A stretch of DNA of 64,000 bases from Fuscibacter oryzae. GTDB lineage: Bacteria > Pseudomonadota > Alphaproteobacteria > Rhodobacterales > Rhodobacteraceae. Of the stretch, positions 39,722-50,096 are shown piece after piece. A program made the translations under genes and the position numbers. Within the stretch, counting starts at the first letter, position 1, and each line of letters starts with the position of its first letter. A model generated the notes under the pieces. That model did not search any database. It was not told where the DNA came from and saw nothing but the letters and a program-made list of their open reading frames with translations. Location of the stretch: assembly GCF_016765795.1 (NCBI RefSeq), contig NZ_JAESVP010000003.1:372001-436000 (forward strand), written 5' to 3'.

Positions 39722-40842
39722 GCCGCCACCTCTGCGCTGCGGGGTCGGCGTTTCGGGCGCGCGGCCAGCCACAGCAGCGCGAATCCCGCCAGCAGGGCGA
39801 CACATGGTGCGGCATAGGCCCAGACCCAGCCCTGCGGCGATTGCAGGCCAAGATCGGTTGACGCCGTTGCCACACCCTGCACCGCGAGCAGCAATACCAC
39901 CGCCACCCCGATCTGGCGCCACAGGCCAAAGCGGCTGAATGCGCCGATCATCAGCGCGGCATAGCCGATCAGGGCAGAGCCTACCGCCAGCAGCGGCTGG
40001 GCAAAGCGCGAATGGCCGTCAAAGCGGAACTCGGATGTGGTTGCGCCGGTTTCCGCGACCAGCGCCGGGTCGGCGGCCAGCAGGTCCAGCGTGGACAATT
40101 CGTCAATCGTGCGCTGCTTGGGGCGGGTGTCGGCCATCAGGCCCGCGAAATCATAGGTGAAATCGGCAAACCGCGTCAGCGTCAGCCGCTTGGTCGCGGT
40201 TTCCACCGTTTGGGCCGCGCCGTCGAACATCAGCAGTTTCGGCCCGCTGTCGGTGCGGGCAAACAGCGCCTTTTTCGCGGTATAGACAGTGCGTTGGTCG
40301 GGCAGGCGGTCATCGGCCAGAAACATGTCCAGCAACTCTCCCGTGGCCGCAATCTCGCGGATGTACAGGGTCAGGCCGCGCGAGGGATGGGTAAAGGTGC
40401 CCTCTGCCAGATAACGGGCAGAAGCGTTCTGTGAAATCTCGGCCGTGCGTTCGGCAAGGGCGGCGCGCGACAGCGGCACAAGAAGGTGCATCAGGACCCC
40501 CATCATCAGCGCCACGCACAGCCCGAACCACAACACGGGCCGCGCCATCCGATAAGGCGAAAATCCGGTCGCCTGCATCACCACCAGCTCGCTTTCGCGG
40601 GTCAGGCGATTGGCGACATAGACGGCGGCGGCAAAGGCTGACAGGGGCAACACCAGCCGGATGACATTCGGCAGCGTCAAAAGCGAGAATTCCAGAAACA
40701 CCAATGCCGACTGGCCATCGCCGATCAACTGGTCAAACAAGCGCACCGCGCGGTTGACCCAATAGACGGCAACCATGACAAGCGAGAAAAAACCAAATAC
40801 CGCAAGCAGTTGCGATAACAGGTATCGGTCAAATCTCGGCAC
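39718..40842 (-). CDS. lptF: LPS export ABC permease LptF
   Basis: A 374-residue partner of LptG with the same layout: N-terminal helices (LAVFGFFSLVMVAVYWVNRA), the conserved RESELVVMQATGFSP coupling motif, a periplasmic jellyroll (NASARYLAEGTFTHPSRGLT) and C-terminal helices. It is the first gene of the lptF-lptG-lptD-surA-pdxA-rsmA unit; the operon promoter should be in the 146-base gap shared with the divergent pepA gene. Confidence 0.94.
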   Translation of the reverse strand: MPRFDRYLLSQLLAVFGFFSLVMVAVYWVNRAVRLFDQLIGDGQSALVFLEFSLLTLPNVIRLVLPLSAFAAAVYVANRLTRESELVVMQATGFSPYRMARPVLWFGLCVALMMGVLMHLLVPLSRAALAERTAEISQNASARYLAEGTFTHPSRGLTLYIREIAATGELLDMFLADDRLPDQRTVYTAKKALFARTDSGPKLLMFDGAAQTVETATKRLTLTRFADFTYDFAGLMADTRPKQRTIDELSTLDLLAADPALVAETGATTSEFRFDGHSRFAQPLLAVGSALIGYAALMIGAFSRFGLWRQIGVAVVLLLAVQGVATASTDLGLQSPQGWVWAYAAPCVALLAGFALLWLAARPKRRPRSAEVAA

Positions 40843-40988
40843 GCCCCACAGCCCTTATTTTTATCGTTGCACATAGCTTAACGGAAATGGTCGCAAAGGA
40901 AAACTCGTATCTGGCAAAGGGCGGGGGCCTTCGCTAGCCTTGCGCGGAACCCTGCGCGACATACGTCGTGCACTTGCCGGAGATTGCC

Positions 40989-42458
40989 ATGACCACCCCC
41001 GTCGCCATCACCTTTGACGCGCCCGATCTGGACGGGCTGGGCCAGCGCAAGGGGCGCATTGCCCTGATCTGCGACGGCGCGGCACCCGCCACGCCTGCGG
41101 CGCGCCGGATTGACCGGCAGATGCGCGGTGGCTTGGCACGGGTGCTGGCTTCGGACGCATGGGGCAAGGTGAAACCGGGTGAGACGCTGGAGCTGGCCTT
41201 TCCCGCCGGGCTGGCGGCGGATGCGCTGCAACTGGTGCGGCTGCCGAAAAAGGCCAGCGCCGCCGAGGCGCGCAAGGCGGGCGGTGCCATCGGGCGGGCC
41301 CTGACCGAGGCACCTTTACTGGTTCTGGCCGAAGGCCATCGCAGCGCCGCCGAACTGTCGTTCGGGCTTGCCGCGCGGGCTTATGACTTTACGCCGCACA
41401 AATCGGGCGAAAAAAAAGCCCCGGGTGCCGTCACGCTGGCCGTCACCGCACCAGAGGCGATTGCGGCAGAGGCCGCGCCGCTGGCGGCCCTTGCCGAGGG
41501 CATCTTTTTCACCCGCGATCTGGTGAATGAACCGGCCAACATTCTGACCACGCATGACTTTGCTGCCCGTCTGGCCGCGATGCACGAACTGGGCCTGAAC
41601 GTCGAGATTCTCGAAGAGGATCAGTTGACCCGCCTTGGCATGGGCGCATTGCTGGGCGTGGGGCAGGGGTCTGAAAGCCCGTCGAAAGTGGTGGTGATGG
41701 AGTGGAGGGGCGGCGGAGACGAGCCGCCCTTGGCTCTGGTGGGCAAGGGTGTGGTGTTCGATACCGGCGGCATTTCCATCAAGCCTGCGGGTGGCATGGA
41801 AGAGATGACGATGGATATGGGCGGCGCGGGCGTGGTGGCGGGTGTCATGCGCACACTGGCCTTGCGCAAGGCCAGGGCCAATGTGGTCGGGCTGGTCGGG
41901 CTGGTGGAAAACATGCCCGATGGCCGCGCCCAGCGCCCCGGTGATGTTGTGCGCACCATGAAGGGCGACACGGTCGAGGTGATCAACACCGACGCCGAGG
42001 GGCGCTTGGTGTTGGCCGATGTGATCTGGTATGCGCAGGACCGCTTTCAGCCCAGCGGCATCATCGATCTGGCCACGCTGACCGGAGCGATCATCGTGGC
42101 GCTTGGCCATGAGCATACCGGCGTCTTTTCCAACGACGACGCCTTTTGCGACAGCTTTCTTGCCGCGGCAAAGGCCGAGGGCGAGGGCGCCTGGCGGATG
42201 CCGATGGGCGATGCCTATGACGCCAAGCTGAAATCGCGGATTGCCGATATGATGAACATCGGGGGCCGCGATGGCGGGGCGATCACAGCGGCGCAGTTCA
42301 TCCGCCGCTTTGTGAAAGACGGGATGCCGTGGATTCACCTTGATATCGCGGGAACCGCCTTGTTGAAATCCGACAGCACGTTGGCCCCCAAAGGGGCGAC
42401 GGGCTGGGGCGTTCTGGCTCTGAACCGGCTGATCCGCGACAAATACGAGGTGAAGTAA
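40989..42458 (+). CDS. pepA: Leucyl aminopeptidase (M17)
   Basis: A 489-residue cytosolic metallo-aminopeptidase. The C-terminal catalytic domain has LVGKGVVFDTGGISIKPAGG and the family signature NTDAEGRLVLAD, which hold the metal ligands; the N-terminal domain is less conserved. In some bacteria PepA is also a DNA-binding cofactor of site-specific recombination; nothing here tests that. ATG 40989 chosen over an in-frame GTG at 40968. The holC gene follows 4 bases after the stop, as in many proteobacteria. Confidence 0.95.
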   Translation: MTTPVAITFDAPDLDGLGQRKGRIALICDGAAPATPAARRIDRQMRGGLARVLASDAWGKVKPGETLELAFPAGLAADALQLVRLPKKASAAEARKAGGAIGRALTEAPLLVLAEGHRSAAELSFGLAARAYDFTPHKSGEKKAPGAVTLAVTAPEAIAAEAAPLAALAEGIFFTRDLVNEPANILTTHDFAARLAAMHELGLNVEILEEDQLTRLGMGALLGVGQGSESPSKVVVMEWRGGGDEPPLALVGKGVVFDTGGISIKPAGGMEEMTMDMGGAGVVAGVMRTLALRKARANVVGLVGLVENMPDGRAQRPGDVVRTMKGDTVEVINTDAEGRLVLADVIWYAQDRFQPSGIIDLATLTGAIIVALGHEHTGVFSNDDAFCDSFLAAAKAEGEGAWRMPMGDAYDAKLKSRIADMMNIGGRDGGAITAAQFIRRFVKDGMPWIHLDIAGTALLKSDSTLAPKGATGWGVLALNRLIRDKYEVK

Positions 42459-42462
42459 CCCG

Positions 42463-42924
42463 ATGGGTCAGGCGATGTTCTATCACCTGACGCGGTCGGG
42501 CGTGTTTGACACGCTGCAAACCCTGCTGCCCCGCGCCGTGGCGCAGGGCTGGCGGGTGATGCTGCGCGGCACCGACCGCGCCGCGCTGGAGCGGATTGAC
42601 ACCCGCCTGTGGCAAGAGCCGGAAGACGGCTTTTTGCCTCACGGGCTGGAGGGCGGGCCCCATGACGCCTTGCAACCGGTGCTGATGGGGCTTGGTCCTG
42701 CGGTCAATTCCCCGCAGGCCGTGGCGCTGATCGACGGGGCCGAACCCTTGCCCGGAGAGGACGCCAGCGAGCGGCTTTGGGTGATCTTTGACGGCAATGA
42801 CGAAGCGGCGGTTGTGCGGGCACGGGCGCTTTGGACCCGGCTGGCCGGTGGCGGGCTGACCTTGCAGTATTGGAGCGAAGAAACCGGCCGTTGGCAGATG
42901 AAGACCGAGCGGAAGCCCGGTTAG
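42463..42924 (+). CDS. holC: DNA polymerase III chi subunit
   Basis: A 153-residue protein of the HolC family. Chi links the clamp loader to SSB at the replication fork. Recognisable features are MFYHLTRSGVFDTLQTLLPR at the start, GWRVMLRGTDRAALERIDTR, LWQEPEDGFLPHGLEGG, and ALIDGAEPLP. Cotranscribed with pepA (4-base gap). No psi subunit gene (holD) is near, as expected outside Gammaproteobacteria. Confidence 0.93.
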   Translation: MGQAMFYHLTRSGVFDTLQTLLPRAVAQGWRVMLRGTDRAALERIDTRLWQEPEDGFLPHGLEGGPHDALQPVLMGLGPAVNSPQAVALIDGAEPLPGEDASERLWVIFDGNDEAAVVRARALWTRLAGGGLTLQYWSEETGRWQMKTERKPG

Positions 42925-43055
42925 AATGCCCCCGGTCAGAACTGCGGCCACCTGCCACGTCATTCTGTACGGCAAAAAATCACCGGGGCGGTATCGCACC
43001 GGCCATTTCCATGATAGCGCCCACGGCGTAACGGGCAGGCGTAAGGGCGCGATCT

Positions 43056-44084
43056 ATGAATTCATCAGGCAGTTCCGCCGCGCAGCAGGCGCGCGAGTGG
43101 GTGCAGATCCTGGCGAAATACCGCGAGCCGTCGGTGGGCCGCAGCGTGCTGGAGCTTGTGATAACGCTTGTGCCCTTTGTGGCGCTGTGGGTGCTGGCGT
43201 GGCTGTCGCTGTCTGTCAGCTATTGGCTGACTCTGGTGCTTGCCCTGATCAACGCGTTCTTTCTGGTACGGCTGTTTTGCATCCAGCACGATTGCGGCCA
43301 TGCCTCTTTTTTCAAGAATCGCCAGGTGCAGGATTGGGTCGGCCGCTGCCTTGGCGTGCTGACGCTGACGCCCTATGATGTCTGGCGGCGCACGCATGCG
43401 TTGCACCATGCCCAGCACGGTAACCTTGACCAGCGCGGCATTGGCGATGTGCTGACGCTGACGGTCGAGGAATATCAAAGCCGGGGCAAATTCGGGCGGC
43501 TGATGTACCGGATGTACCGTCACCCCATCGTGCTGTTCGTGATCGGGCCGATCTATCTGTTCATCCTGCAAAACCGCCTGCCGGTTGGCCTGATGCGGTC
43601 TGGCTGGCGGTTCTGGGGATCGGCGGGGGGCACCAATCTGGCGCTGGCGGTGATTCTGGGGGCGATGGTGTGGTTTGGCGGGCCGATGCCGCTCCTGCTG
43701 ATCTTTCTGCCGACCTCGATTCTGGCGGGCGCAATAGGCGTCTGGCTGTTCTTCGTGCAGCATCAGTTCGAGGAAACCCATTGGGCCAAGGGCGATGACT
43801 GGCAGTTGCACGAGGCGGCGCTGGCCGGGTCGTCGCATTATGTCCTGCCGCAGCCGTTGCGCTGGCTGTCGGCCAACATTGGCATCCACCATGTCCATCA
43901 CCTGTACAGCCGCATCCCGTTCTATCGCCTGCCCGAAGTGCTGCGCGACAATGCCGGGCTGGCGCAGGTGCAGCGCCTGACCCTGCTGCAAAGCCTGCGG
44001 TCGGTGAACCTGCATTTGTGGGATGAAAAGTCGAGCCGCCTGATGTCGTTCCGCGAGGCACGGCGGTTGTATGGCGCGGCCTGA
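43056..44084 (+). CDS. Membrane fatty-acid desaturase
   Basis: A 342-residue integral membrane di-iron desaturase. The three His boxes are HDCGHAS (78-84), HALHHAQH (114-121, following RRT) and HHVHH near residue 282. Four to six hydrophobic helices flank them (VITLVPFVALWVLAWLSLSV; HPIVLFVIGPIYLFILQ). These enzymes introduce double bonds into acyl chains using O2. Regioselectivity cannot be told; the layout resembles DesA-type acyl-lipid desaturases. ATG 43056 is preceded by GTAAGGG. It stands alone on the plus strand. Confidence 0.88.
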   Translation: MNSSGSSAAQQAREWVQILAKYREPSVGRSVLELVITLVPFVALWVLAWLSLSVSYWLTLVLALINAFFLVRLFCIQHDCGHASFFKNRQVQDWVGRCLGVLTLTPYDVWRRTHALHHAQHGNLDQRGIGDVLTLTVEEYQSRGKFGRLMYRMYRHPIVLFVIGPIYLFILQNRLPVGLMRSGWRFWGSAGGTNLALAVILGAMVWFGGPMPLLLIFLPTSILAGAIGVWLFFVQHQFEETHWAKGDDWQLHEAALAGSSHYVLPQPLRWLSANIGIHHVHHLYSRIPFYRLPEVLRDNAGLAQVQRLTLLQSLRSVNLHLWDEKSSRLMSFREARRLYGAA

Positions 44085-44336
44085 CGCCTGCGGCGCATGG
44101 CGATAATTCATGCGCGTGGCGAGATGGGGCCAGAAGTTTGGCTGACCCCCGAAACGCTGATCAGATCGACCCTTTCGGGCCGCTTACTAGGCACGATCCC
44201 GGTGGGCGGTGTGTGCGTCCTGCTGCCAAAGGTCAGGGGTTAACCTCTCCGCGGGGCTGTCGCCTTAGCTACACATGGCGTGCGTGTCAAACCATCGCCC
44301 TCGACACACGGTCCTTGCGCGGCGTAGCATCCGGCC

Positions 44337-44951
44337 ATGGAAACAGCCTTTCTTATCACCGCCTTTGCCACGTTGTTCGTGGTCATCGATCCGCCCGGTC
44401 TGGTGCCGCTGTTCATCGCCCTGACGCGGGGCATGGGGCCAGAGCGGCGGCGCGCCATGGCGTCGCGTGCCTGCCTGATCGCGTCATTCCTGCTGACGAT
44501 CTTTGGCCTTGCGGGCGAATCCATTCTGGGCTTTGTCGGTATCTCGATGCCCGCGTTCCGCATTGCGGGCGGCATTCTGCTGTTTCTGACCGCGCTGGAC
44601 ATGCTGTTTGAACGGCGCACCCAGCGGCGTGAAGGCCAGCAGGCAGAGCCTGACCACGACCCTTCGGTCTTTCCCCTTGCGACGCCGCTGATTGCCGGGC
44701 CGGGGGCGATTGCCTCGATGATCCTGCTGGTGGGGCAGGCGGGCAATGGTTGGGCCGGTGCCTTTGCCATCATCGGACTGATGCTGGCGATGATGGTGGT
44801 GACCTTTCTGTTTCTGCTGGCCTCCCCGCCGATGGAGCGGCTGCTGGGCCGCACCGGCACCATCGTGATCACCCGGCTTTTGGGCATGCTGCTGGCGGCG
44901 CTGTCGGTGCAGTTCGTGATCGACGGGGTCAAGGGGACGGGGCTGGTTTAG
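44337..44951 (+). CDS. MarC-family (UPF0056) membrane protein
   Basis: A 204-residue protein with six hydrophobic helices and the MarC signatures LFVVIDPPGLVPLFIAL, AFRIAGGILLFLTALDM and PLATPLIAGPGAIASMILL. Despite the name, MarC is not shown to confer multiple-antibiotic resistance; function is unknown. It lies 58 bases before the retropepsin-like gene on the same strand. The 252-base gap upstream (44085-44336) shows no gene or repeat. Confidence 0.9.
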   Translation: METAFLITAFATLFVVIDPPGLVPLFIALTRGMGPERRRAMASRACLIASFLLTIFGLAGESILGFVGISMPAFRIAGGILLFLTALDMLFERRTQRREGQQAEPDHDPSVFPLATPLIAGPGAIASMILLVGQAGNGWAGAFAIIGLMLAMMVVTFLFLLASPPMERLLGRTGTIVITRLLGMLLAALSVQFVIDGVKGTGLV

Positions 44952-45009
44952 CCCCTGCGCCCCGCCTATCTGTAGGTCACCAGGCAGGAGAGCGGGCCAG
45001 GAGGGCGGA

Positions 45010-45585
45010 ATGGACGGCGAAATTCTCGGGCGATTTCTGTATCTGGCGCTGCTGCTTGCTGCGGTGGGCGGCTGGGTGATTGTCGAATTTCGCCAACGCA
45101 TGGGGCAGACCTTGCGGCTGGGCATGGCTTGGGGGTTGATCTTTCTGGGCGTGATGGCGGGCTATGGGCTGTGGAAGGACATCCGACGCGATGTGTTGCC
45201 ACAACAGATGGTCACGCAAAGTGGAGAGCTGATTTTGCCGCGCGCCGAGGATGGCCATTACTATGCCCATATAACCGCCAACGGCACCGGCCTTCAGGTG
45301 CTGGCCGATACGGGGGCGACGAATGTAGTTCTGTCGCCGCGTGATGCGCGTAAGCTGGGCATCGATACCGCCGCGCTAGTTTACATCGGGCAGGCGATGA
45401 CGGCGAATGGCGTGGTGCGCACGGCGCGAACCACCCTTGCCAGCCTGTCGCTGGGGCCATTTCAGGATACCGACGTGCCAGTCTGGGTGAACGAGGCAGA
45501 TATGGATGTGTCGCTCTTGGGCATGGATTATCTGGGCCGCTTTCGCATCGAGATTGACGGCGACCGGATGAAGCTGCGCCGTTAG
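45010..45585 (+). CDS. Membrane-anchored retropepsin-like aspartic protease
   Basis: A 191-residue protein with two N-terminal hydrophobic segments (about 8-24 and 36-54) and a C-terminal single-domain aspartyl protease. The active-site Asp is D100 in VLADTGATNVVLS, the flap-like region reads ANGVVRTARTTLASLSLGP, and the closing VSLLGMDYLGRFRIEIDGDR is the family's GxxxL strand. It belongs to the clan AA TIGR02281-type family; members act as dimers. The protease domain should face the periplasm or cytosol depending on topology, which is not settled. Its stop overlaps the convergent TfoX-like gene by 4 bases. Confidence 0.88.
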   Translation: MDGEILGRFLYLALLLAAVGGWVIVEFRQRMGQTLRLGMAWGLIFLGVMAGYGLWKDIRRDVLPQQMVTQSGELILPRAEDGHYYAHITANGTGLQVLADTGATNVVLSPRDARKLGIDTAALVYIGQAMTANGVVRTARTTLASLSLGPFQDTDVPVWVNEADMDVSLLGMDYLGRFRIEIDGDRMKLRR

Positions 45586-45920
45586 CGTTTGGGCACCACG
45601 CCAAGGGCGTTCAGCGCCGCCTCCAGCTCTGACCGCTGGCCCGCGCTGCTGGCCTTGGCTTCGGCTTTGATCGCGTCAAAGCGGATGCGCAGGCGCTTTT
45701 TCTCTTCGCCCTGACAATCGGTCCAGGGGCGGCCCTGAAGGCCCATGACCAGAACGTAATAACCGATGAAATGCGGCATCTCGCCCGCCTGCAACAGCCG
45801 CAGATAGGCGGCATCGGGGCCGATCTGGCGGATTTCCTCGGCGGTGGTAATGCCGGCGCGGGCATAGGCCGCCTCGGTTGCGGGTCCAAGGTTGGGGATC
45901 GAGGAAACGGGTAAGGACAT
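45582..45920 (-). CDS. TfoX C-terminal domain protein
   Basis: A 112-residue protein matching the C-terminal domain of TfoX/Sxy competence regulators (ISSIPNLGPATEAAYARAGI-like start and AEEIRQIGPDAAYLRLLQAG), with the GYYVLVMGLQGRPW core. The TfoX N-terminal domain is missing. In gammaproteobacteria TfoX promotes competence; stand-alone C-terminal domains are of unknown role. The helix-hairpin-helix-like start suggests nucleic-acid or protein binding. ATG 45920 lies just after a hairpin that ends the neighbouring gene. Confidence 0.85.
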   Translation of the reverse strand: MSLPVSSIPNLGPATEAAYARAGITTAEEIRQIGPDAAYLRLLQAGEMPHFIGYYVLVMGLQGRPWTDCQGEEKKRLRIRFDAIKAEAKASSAGQRSELEAALNALGVVPKR

Positions 45921-45940
45921 TGGCGGGCCTGAAATGAACA

Positions 45941-45962
45941 GGGCCAGCCTAACGGCTGGCCC
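45941..45962 (-). terminator. Hairpin terminator of the Gln-rich small gene
   Basis: GGGCCAGCC (45941-45949) and GGCTGGCCC (45954-45962) form a perfect 9-bp stem with loop TAAC. On the minus strand it lies 23 bases after the small gene's stop and is followed by TGTTCATTT. Confidence 0.6.
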
Positions 45963-45985
45963 ATCCTGCCCTCAAGGGCAAAATC

Positions 45986-46111
45986 TCAGATTGCGGCCCA
46001 GTCACGGAACACGGGCTGCTGGCCCTGTTGCTGTGTGGTGCCTTGCTGCTGGCCCTGCTGTTGCGGGGCGGTCTGCTGGCCGCCTTGCTGGGGCGCGGGG
46101 GTATTCGACAT
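45986..46111 (-). CDS. 41-residue Gln-rich small protein
   Basis: Read on the minus strand from ATG 46111, preceded by GGAGCAGACG, to TGA 45986-45988. About 40% of residues are Gln, in patches such as QQGGQQTAPQQQGQQQG, and it ends PVFRDWAAI, a non-repetitive tail with one Trp. No signal peptide or membrane helix. A hairpin terminator 23 bases after the stop supports a separate transcript. I know no family; the conserved-looking C-terminal PVFRDWAAI may be the functional part and the Gln-rich body a spacer. Confidence 0.6.
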   Translation of the reverse strand: MSNTPAPQQGGQQTAPQQQGQQQGTTQQQGQQPVFRDWAAI

Positions 46112-46270
46112 CGTCTGCTCCGGTTCGCTGCGGTGGCGTTCGCCATCCTTGTCATCCTGCCGTGCCTTAACGGCACATCAAGGCCGGTCCGGGGGCGGAA
46201 TTACGGCTAAATAAACCCTATCAGCGACATCGGCAACGGGGAGAAAGCAGATAGTTCGATCAGATTGCCG

Positions 46271-46477
46271 TTACGACACGGGGACGATACGGGCCGGAAA
46301 CCCGATCTCGTCCAGCGCCCGGATCAGGGTGTCGGCGGGGGCGGTGCCGCCCACCTCCACCTCTTTCGTGCCAAGGTTGACGGTGACGGGTGCTGCACCC
46401 GGTATATGCGAAAGCGCCGCCTCGACAGAGGCTTTGCAGTGGCCACAGGTCATATCAGGCACGGAAAGACGGGTCAT
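46271..46477 (-). CDS. copZ: Copper chaperone CopZ-like (HMA domain)
   Basis: A 68-residue heavy-metal-associated domain with the Cu(I) motif MTCGHC (Cys 11 and 14) and the usual beta-alpha-beta spacing (ASVEAALSHIPGAAPVTVNL). It should shuttle Cu(I) to the CopA N-terminal domains. GGAGG lies before ATG 46477; the four codons upstream are excluded. It diverges from copA, and its promoter region carries a CueR-type element with a 19-bp spacer (46497-46529). Confidence 0.92.
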   Translation of the reverse strand: MTRLSVPDMTCGHCKASVEAALSHIPGAAPVTVNLGTKEVEVGGTAPADTLIRALDEIGFPARIVPVS

Positions 46478-46496
46478 GGGAACCTCCATTTGCCCC

Positions 46497-46529
46497 GATA
46501 TGGGGGTTCCGGCGGGGGGAAGGTCAAGG
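46497..46529 (-). promoter_or_regulatory. CueR-type promoter of copZ
   Basis: On the minus strand: TTGACC (-35, 46527-46522), 19 bases, then CATATC (-10, 46502-46497). Inside the long spacer is CCTTCC-N7-GGAACC, a partly matching dyad. The 12 bases GGAAGGTCAAGG (46518-46529) are the exact reverse complement of 46551-46562 in the copA promoter, so the two promoters share their operator core. Confidence 0.75.
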
Positions 46530-46550
46530 GGCGGAAAAACTATTTTCGGG

Positions 46551-46583
46551 CCTTGACCTTCCCGTCACAGGAAGGCCCATATG
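46551..46583 (+). promoter_or_regulatory. CueR-type promoter of copA
   Basis: TTGACC (-35, 46553-46558), 19 bases, then CATATG (-10, 46578-46583). The spacer holds a perfect dyad CCTTCC (46557-46562), 7 bases, GGAAGG (46570-46575). MerR-family activators such as CueR/HmrR act on exactly such 19-bp-spaced promoters, and the known CueR operator contains ACCTTCC...GGAAGG. The regulator is encoded at the end of the same transcript (48983-49378). Confidence 0.85.
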
Positions 46584-46604
46584 GCATGGGGAAGGAGTTT
46601 CCCG

Positions 46605-48982
<2,378 letters not shown>

Positions 48983-48986
<4 letters not shown>

Positions 48987-49378
48987 TGAACATCAAGGAA
49001 GTTGCCGCCCGTGCGGGCCTGCCCGCCAAAACGATCCGGTATTATGAGGATATTGGCCTGATCCGGCCGAAACGGGCCGCCAACGGCTATCGCAGCTTTG
49101 CCGATGCCGATGCGGCAAAGTTGCAGTTTCTGGCCCATGCCCGTGGCCTTGGCTTTACCATCGAAGAGTGCCGAGCCCTTCTGGCCCTGTACGAAGACAA
49201 GTCCCGCGCCAGTGCCGAGGTGAAAAAGCTGGCCGAAAGCCATCTGGACCGCATTGCCGCCAAGATCGCCGAATTGCGGGCGATGCAGGCGACGCTTTCA
49301 CATCTGGTTCATGCCTGCGCAGGCGACAACCGGCCTGATTGCCCTATTCTGCAAGGCATAGCCGAGCGCGTGGTCTAA
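48983..49378 (+). CDS. cueR: Cu(I)-responsive MerR-family regulator CueR
   Basis: A 131-residue MerR-family activator. The N-terminal winged-helix ([20 protein letters not shown]) is followed by a dimerisation helix ([20 protein letters not shown]) and a metal loop [11 protein letters not shown] with Cys at 112 and 120, the C-x7-C pair that binds Cu(I) in CueR. With ATG 48983 the Cys positions equal those of E. coli CueR. It shares the copA transcript by ATGA overlap and should distort both 19-bp-spaced promoters to switch on copA and copZ. Confidence 0.93.
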
Positions 49379-49381
49379 GGG

Positions 49382-49816
49382 TCAGGCCACCTTCAACAAC
49401 TCGGTCAGGCCATGATTTCCTGCGACCAGATCGGTCAGCAGAACCGAATCGAGGCGGGCGTAAAACGCCTCCAACGCGTCGGCCAGCACGCATTTCAACT
49501 GGCAGACGCCAGACAGCGGGCAGGATGACTGATCGCCATCGGTGCATTCGGTGAACGGCAGCACCCCTTCGAAATCGCGAAAGACCTGCCCGACGCGGAT
49601 CTGGTCGGTCGGCAATGCCAGCATCAGCCCACCCGCGCGGCCCCGGATGGTCTTTAGATACCCCTTGCGCGCCAAAAGGTGGATCACTTGCGCCAGATGG
49701 TTCTCTGATGCGCCGCAAGCCTCGGCCACCTCGTGTTTTCGCACGATACGTCCGGTATTCACGGCGCAGAACATCAGCGTGCGCATCGCAAGGCTGGTTC
49801 GGATTGTCAGGCGCAT
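49382..49816 (-). CDS. NsrR-like Rrf2-family regulator
   Basis: A 144-residue Rrf2 protein: winged helix (YAMRTLMF-type start, then EVAEACGASENHLAQVIHLL) and an iron-sulfur ligand cluster C91-x7-C99-x5-C105 in ECTDGDQSSCPLSGVC. The ending ALEAFYARLDSVLLTDLV matches NsrR, a nitric-oxide sensor repressor, better than IscR. C109 is extra. ATG 49816 chosen from the Rrf2 start MRLTIRTSL. It converges with cueR and diverges from the glycogen operon; an FNR/CRP-type box lies 59-72 bases upstream. Confidence 0.8.
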   Translation of the reverse strand: MRLTIRTSLAMRTLMFCAVNTGRIVRKHEVAEACGASENHLAQVIHLLARKGYLKTIRGRAGGLMLALPTDQIRVGQVFRDFEGVLPFTECTDGDQSSCPLSGVCQLKCVLADALEAFYARLDSVLLTDLVAGNHGLTELLKVA

Positions 49817-49874
49817 CTCTCTCTCTCCGCAGATCAGGTCGCGCACAGACTACTCTGCGTCGCTGCGGGATGAT

Positions 49875-49888
49875 TTGATTCAGATCAT
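49875..49888. promoter_or_regulatory. FNR/FnrL-type box upstream of the NsrR-like gene
   Basis: TTGAT (49875-49879), TCAG, ATCAT (49884-49888): the FNR consensus is TTGAT-N4-ATCAA, so one base differs. It lies 59-72 bases upstream of the NsrR-like start and about 210 bases before glgP. Oxygen or NO control through FnrL or an NnrR-type protein is therefore possible. Confidence 0.6.
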
Positions 49889-50096
49889 GTTCGGCTATCT
49901 GCCATTCTTGTTGCGCGTTTGCCCGTTAAGTGAATAATTGCTCAATTGATGCGCAAAAAATGCAGTGATCTTACGCAGTGTTCGCGCTAACAAGACTGTG
50001 AGAAGAGTGATGACCCGGATCAGTCCGGGCGCGACTTGTGGGGGCAAGGTCACGCGCCTAGGCTGGATTCGGAATGTTTGCCAAGGGGACGACAAT

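Noticed and set aside
44138-44611. 157-residue plus-strand frame before marC
   Set aside because: Overlaps marC in another frame, with no ribosome-binding site and low-complexity Arg/Gly/His composition.
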